This document shows positions 6,476 to 8,493 of a DNA stretch of 8,493 nt, one piece after another. The stretch covers positions 1-8,493 of the forward strand of contig JAGBGA010000048.1 of NCBI GenBank assembly GCA_017936185.1. Reading direction: 5' to 3'. Made by a program: the position numbers and the translations under genes. How positions within the stretch are numbered: position 1 is the first letter of the stretch; each line of letters opens with the position of its first letter. The stretch comes from Alphaproteobacteria bacterium. Its GTDB lineage: Bacteria > Pseudomonadota > Alphaproteobacteria > Rs-D84. Below the pieces are notes generated by a model. The model searched no databases. It saw only the letters and a list, made by a program, of their open reading frames with translations, and was not told the DNA's origin.

Positions 6476-8493
6476 ATGAAGCGCTTGTTTGTTATATCCT
6501 TGTTAATCGCAAGTTTTGTGGGTGAAACTGCTTTTTCGGCCACCCGTCCGGCATCGCCACGTGGACGCACGACAACGTCAAATACGACGACATCGGCACC
6601 GGCGGTATCGGCGCGCGCGGCGGTTGGGACGCGTACGGCACCGCGCACCGGCACAAAACAAACCACACAAAAAGTTGCCGCACGAAGTGCAACGCCAACC
6701 ACCAAGACGCCCGGCGTTGTGGCACGTGCCGCCACTACGCAAAAGGTTATTAGCACCGGTACCAAGGTTGCAACCGCAACAAAAAACACGACCGTAAATG
6801 ACGAATGTAAAGCAAAATACTATGGTTGTATGGATTCTTTTTGTATGCTGGACAATGCGACTGGTGGGCGCTGTTTGTGCAGTAATCGCAACCAAGAATT
6901 AAGCGCGATATTGGCGGAAATTGAAAAACTTGACCAACGTTCATATCAAATGGCGACATTTGGGGTTGAAAAAATTGAAATGGGCGAAAATGCCGAAGAT
7001 ATCATTGCAAACGCAAACAAGGTTACACAGTCTATACTTAATGATGGCGAAGATTCCAAGAAACCTGTGCGTAAAAAACTTGATTTATCGGCATGGAATA
7101 CTGAAATAGAAGAAGTTGAAGAAGATATATTTGGCACAACGGAAATTTCGCTGGTTGATGGCAAAGAAGGCGATGCGTTATATCGTGCGGCATCTGAACT
7201 TTGTATTGCCCAGGTTCCCGAATGCGCGTCTGATTTAAGTATGTTACAATTGATGTATGCCCAAGCAGTAAAATCTGATTGTACGGCATTTGAAAACAGC
7301 TTGAAACAACAAAAGAACACCAGCCAGCAAAAGCTTTATGCGGCGGAATCTGCGCTTCGCAGTGCGGCCTTGGAACAGTATGAAAACGCGAATAAATACG
7401 ACCTGGGACAATGCACAGTGGAATTCAAAAAATGCATGCAAACAACCGCTGGTTGTGGCGATGATTTTTCCGCATGTGCAACAATTGCCGGCATCGACAA
7501 CAGTGCCAGTACACGTAAATCAACATCTGGCAAAACAAAAAACTTTAAAATCAAAGGCGAAATCACAGATATTGAAATTTCTGCATCAACATATGACGCA
7601 TTGATGGCAAAAAAGCCAATTTGTGAAAACATAACAAAGTCTTGTGTCAAGGTTGCCGGGCAAGTATGGGATACATTTTTACGCGAAGTTGCCCCCCAGG
7701 TAAAAAATGCCGAATTAATTGCAGAAAACAATGCAAGACAAGAATGTATTGGAAATATTTCTTCGTGTTTTCAAAAGGCATGTAAAGACAACATCGACCC
7801 AAAAGACCCAGATGGTTCGTACGATATGTGTTTAACGCACCCTGGCACGATGTTAAATTTGTGCAAGGTACCCCTTAACACCTGTGGCATTGATTCATCA
7901 AGTGAAACCAAAGCGTCTGAAAACCCCATATGGGATTATGTGTTGGCGCGCCTTGCTGCTATGCGTGTCGATGCTTGTACGACCGCTGTCAAAGACTGTC
8001 TGACAGATGAAAATGTTTGTGGCGATGATTATACACAATGTATCGGACTTGATACAGACACCATTATACGTATGTGTCCATATGACAAACTGGTCGCGTG
8101 CCAACAAAAATATGGCGAAACCGATATCCATGGACAAAATATCTATAACAATATCACCAGCCTTATTCAAGGTATACTACTTAATATCGATAATAATTTC
8201 CTGACAGAATGCCAAAACGCCGCTGACCAGGCTATGATTAAAGTCTGCGGGTCTAATACCGATTGTAATGTCGCGGCTGTTAGCGATGGTATTGGCGCCC
8301 GCACATTGGAATACAAGATTTGCGGATATAAAGCCGATGAAAACGGCAATATAGTCGGAATTGATTACGACGCGTGTCGTACAGATATCGCGCAAATAAC
8401 AGACTATGAATTGGGGCGCGTTCGTAATTCCAAAGATGGCGCATTGGGGGCGGTCGAACCGTTAAGTGGTGTGCTTAATGGGGTGATTTATTA
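6476..8493 (+). CDS. large secreted cysteine-rich protein with heptad-spaced cysteines, 3' end beyond the window
   Basis: The frame is open from the ATG at 6476 to the window edge: 672 residues with no stop. The start is chosen because GAAGGG (6464-6469) lies six bases upstream; an in-frame ATG at 6461 would sit almost at the transcript start. Residues 1-22 are a signal peptide (MKR, hydrophobic core, cleavage near AFSA). Residues 23-108 are rich in Thr, Ala, Arg, Lys and Pro and contain no acidic residue. The rest is cysteine-rich. Cys pairs seven residues apart (C-x6-C) occur at 111/118, 243/250, 383/390, 424/431 and 463/470, and four in a row occur at 313-320-327-334 and 501-508-515-522. 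The last two arrays both contain CGDD. This points to a disulfide-stabilised helical repeat protein in the periplasm or at the cell surface. I do not recognise the family and assign no function. Confidence 0.85.
   Translation, partial: MKRLFVISLLIASFVGETAFSATRPASPRGRTTTSNTTTSAPAVSARAAVGTRTAPRTGTKQTTQKVAARSATPTTKTPGVVARAATTQKVISTGTKVATATKNTTVNDECKAKYYGCMDSFCMLDNATGGRCLCSNRNQELSAILAEIEKLDQRSYQMATFGVEKIEMGENAEDIIANANKVTQSILNDGEDSKKPVRKKLDLSAWNTEIEEVEEDIFGTTEISLVDGKEGDALYRAASELCIAQVPECASDLSMLQLMYAQAVKSDCTAFENSLKQQKNTSQQKLYAAESALRSAALEQYENANKYDLGQCTVEFKKCMQTTAGCGDDFSACATIAGIDNSASTRKSTSGKTKNFKIKGEITDIEISASTYDALMAKKPICENITKSCVKVAGQVWDTFLREVAPQVKNAELIAENNARQECIGNISSCFQKACKDNIDPKDPDGSYDMCLTHPGTMLNLCKVPLNTCGIDSSSETKASENPIWDYVLARLAAMRVDACTTAVKDCLTDENVCGDDYTQCIGLDTDTIIRMCPYDKLVACQQKYGETDIHGQNIYNNITSLIQGILLNIDNNFLTECQNAADQAMIKVCGSNTDCNVAAVSDGIGARTLEYKICGYKADENGNIVGIDYDACRTDIAQITDYELGRVRNSKDGALGAVEPLSGVLNGVIY

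Noticed and set aside
6235..6789. A 184-codon leftward open frame
   Set aside because: It runs antisense through the 3' end of the 80-residue gene, the promoter gap and the repetitive GC-rich part of the large secreted gene; its Val/Ala/Arg-rich sequence mirrors that segment.

Overview
The window is about 8.5 kb of AT-leaning bacterial DNA. It has short intergenic gaps, Shine-Dalgarno sites of the AAGGAG type and sigma70-like promoters. Two housekeeping enzymes are recognisable: phosphoglycerate kinase and RNase HII. A third gene belongs to the conserved DUF1015 family. The other four complete or partial genes are ones I do not recognise, and all four look extracytoplasmic or membrane-bound. 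Low G+C, several cysteine-rich exported proteins of unknown family and these gene neighbours would fit an uncultivated, possibly host-associated, Gram-negative such as a reduced-genome alphaproteobacterium. That placement is inference only; nothing here fixes the taxonomy.

Layout from left to right. Bases 1-111 hold no secure gene, only a possible 3' tail of a rightward gene. Bases 112-141 form a strong terminator hairpin. Then comes a leftward DUF1015 gene (140-1378), with its promoter back to back with that of a rightward gene for a small two-helix membrane protein (1513-1914). That gene meets, stop codon to stop codon, a leftward pair of secreted-protein genes (1915-3157 and 3159-4154) served by an extended -10 promoter. 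The second gene of the pair is out of frame with its own start because of a run of nine T. Upstream lie pgk (4209-5378) and rnhB (5359-5997), overlapping by 20 bp. A rightward, nearly leaderless gene for an 80-residue membrane protein follows (6073-6315). Last comes a large rightward gene for a secreted cysteine-rich protein (6476 to beyond 8493), which is open at the window edge.

How they fit together. rnhB-pgk is a compact housekeeping unit. The two leftward secreted proteins share an operon and both carry cysteines suited to disulfides, as does the large right-hand protein. The promoter of the secreted pair and that of the large protein share a 15-base element with one mismatch, so these envelope genes may be expressed together. 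The most interesting points are cysteine arrays at exact seven-residue spacing in the large protein, a His/Cys stripe at exact four-residue spacing in the small membrane protein, and the homopolymer frameshift in a signal peptide. No rRNA, tRNA, CRISPR array, insertion sequence or phage gene was seen.
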